Positions 5,053 through 5,150 of a stretch of 5,150 nt of DNA are shown here, in pieces. This stretch comes from Clostridiales bacterium (GTDB lineage: Bacteria; Bacillota; Clostridia; Christensenellales; Aristaeellaceae), in assembly GCA_004556545.1 (NCBI GenBank), contig SFGO01000126.1:1-5150 (forward strand). The letters are read 5' to 3'. Under the pieces are notes generated by a model. That model did no database searches. It worked only from the letters and a program-made list of their open reading frames with translations, and was not told where the DNA came from. The position numbers and the translations under genes are program-made. How positions within the stretch are numbered: position 1 is the stretch's first letter; the number at the start of each line of letters is the position of its first letter.

Positions 5053-5150
5053 AGCGTGGGGCAGTAGTAGTTGCCGGTGTTGTTTTGCAGGACGACCACA
5101 GGGCGGGTGCCGCCCTGCTCGGAGCCTATGTAGGGGTCGAGGTTGGCAAG
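5052..5150 (-). pseudogene. MazF/PemK-type endoribonuclease toxin, C-terminally truncated, 5' end beyond window
   Basis: The minus strand from the window edge encodes ANLDPYIGSEQGGTRPVVV and then LQNNTGNYYCPTL. This is the highly conserved N-terminal core of the MazF/PemK family, mRNA-cleaving toxins normally of about 110-130 residues and paired with an antitoxin. The Gly-Ser-Glu-Gln-Gly-Gly-x-Arg-Pro signature with its catalytic-type Arg is intact. After CPTL, relatives continue with IVAP and a further 70-80 residues; here the frame runs into antisense sequence of the divergent promoter region and continues without family resemblance to a stop near 4614. The toxin half that carries the second active-site residue is therefore missing, and the gene is most likely dead. 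The start codon and any antitoxin lie outside the window. Same strand as the recombinase module at the left end. Confidence 0.85.

Noticed and set aside
4614..5099. A 161-codon minus-strand ORF starting inside mazF
   Set aside because: Only the first part (to about 5052) is MazF. The rest is antisense to a promoter region and out of frame in the lipoprotein gene, so it is a chimera created by the junction.

Overview
The window looks like DNA from a GC-rich Clostridia, probably a gut Oscillospiraceae/Ruminococcaceae-type Firmicute. The reasons are strong AGGAGG ribosome-binding sites, sigma-A-type promoters, high GC, and genes typical of that group: an AlgI/DHHW acylation pair, a small lipoprotein, and a TnpX/TndX-like recombinase with TnpW. 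Genus cannot be fixed from sequence alone. No tRNA, rRNA or CRISPR array was seen, and no stretch over 300 bases is without a gene.

Layout. (1) Bases 1 to about 1010 are the end of a clostridial mobile element, all on the minus strand: the C-terminal end of an unrecognised protein, a TnpW-like small protein, then a large serine recombinase that runs off the left edge and has its own promoter. (2) From about 1014 to 1624 on the plus strand lies the remnant of a COG2159-type amidohydrolase. It lacks its N-terminus at the junction with the element and also carries an internal deletion/frameshift. A rho-independent terminator follows at 1678-1712. (3) From 4813 down to 1711 is an intact three-gene minus-strand operon: lipoprotein, AlgI-family membrane O-acyltransferase, DHHW-family protein. 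(4) From 4814 to 5039 is a divergent regulatory region. It has one promoter for the operon, with a structured leader of about 120 nt, and a near-consensus plus-strand promoter whose gene is cut off a few codons after its ATG. (5) From about 5052 to the right edge, minus strand, is the middle of a MazF/PemK-type toxin gene, cut before its C-terminus.

How the parts relate. The AlgI protein and DHHW protein together form a classic envelope O-acylation machine: the membrane protein moves an acyl group across the membrane and the DHHW protein acts outside to place it on a glycan or cell-wall polymer. The lipoprotein is probably an accessory. This roughly 4-kb chromosomal block is bordered on both sides by broken mobile-element genes on the same strand. 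Both borders carry the 7-mer TGACGTA in the same orientation and the same codon phase. This could mean two insertions of related elements, capture of a chromosomal block inside an element, or an assembly chimera; the sequence alone does not decide.
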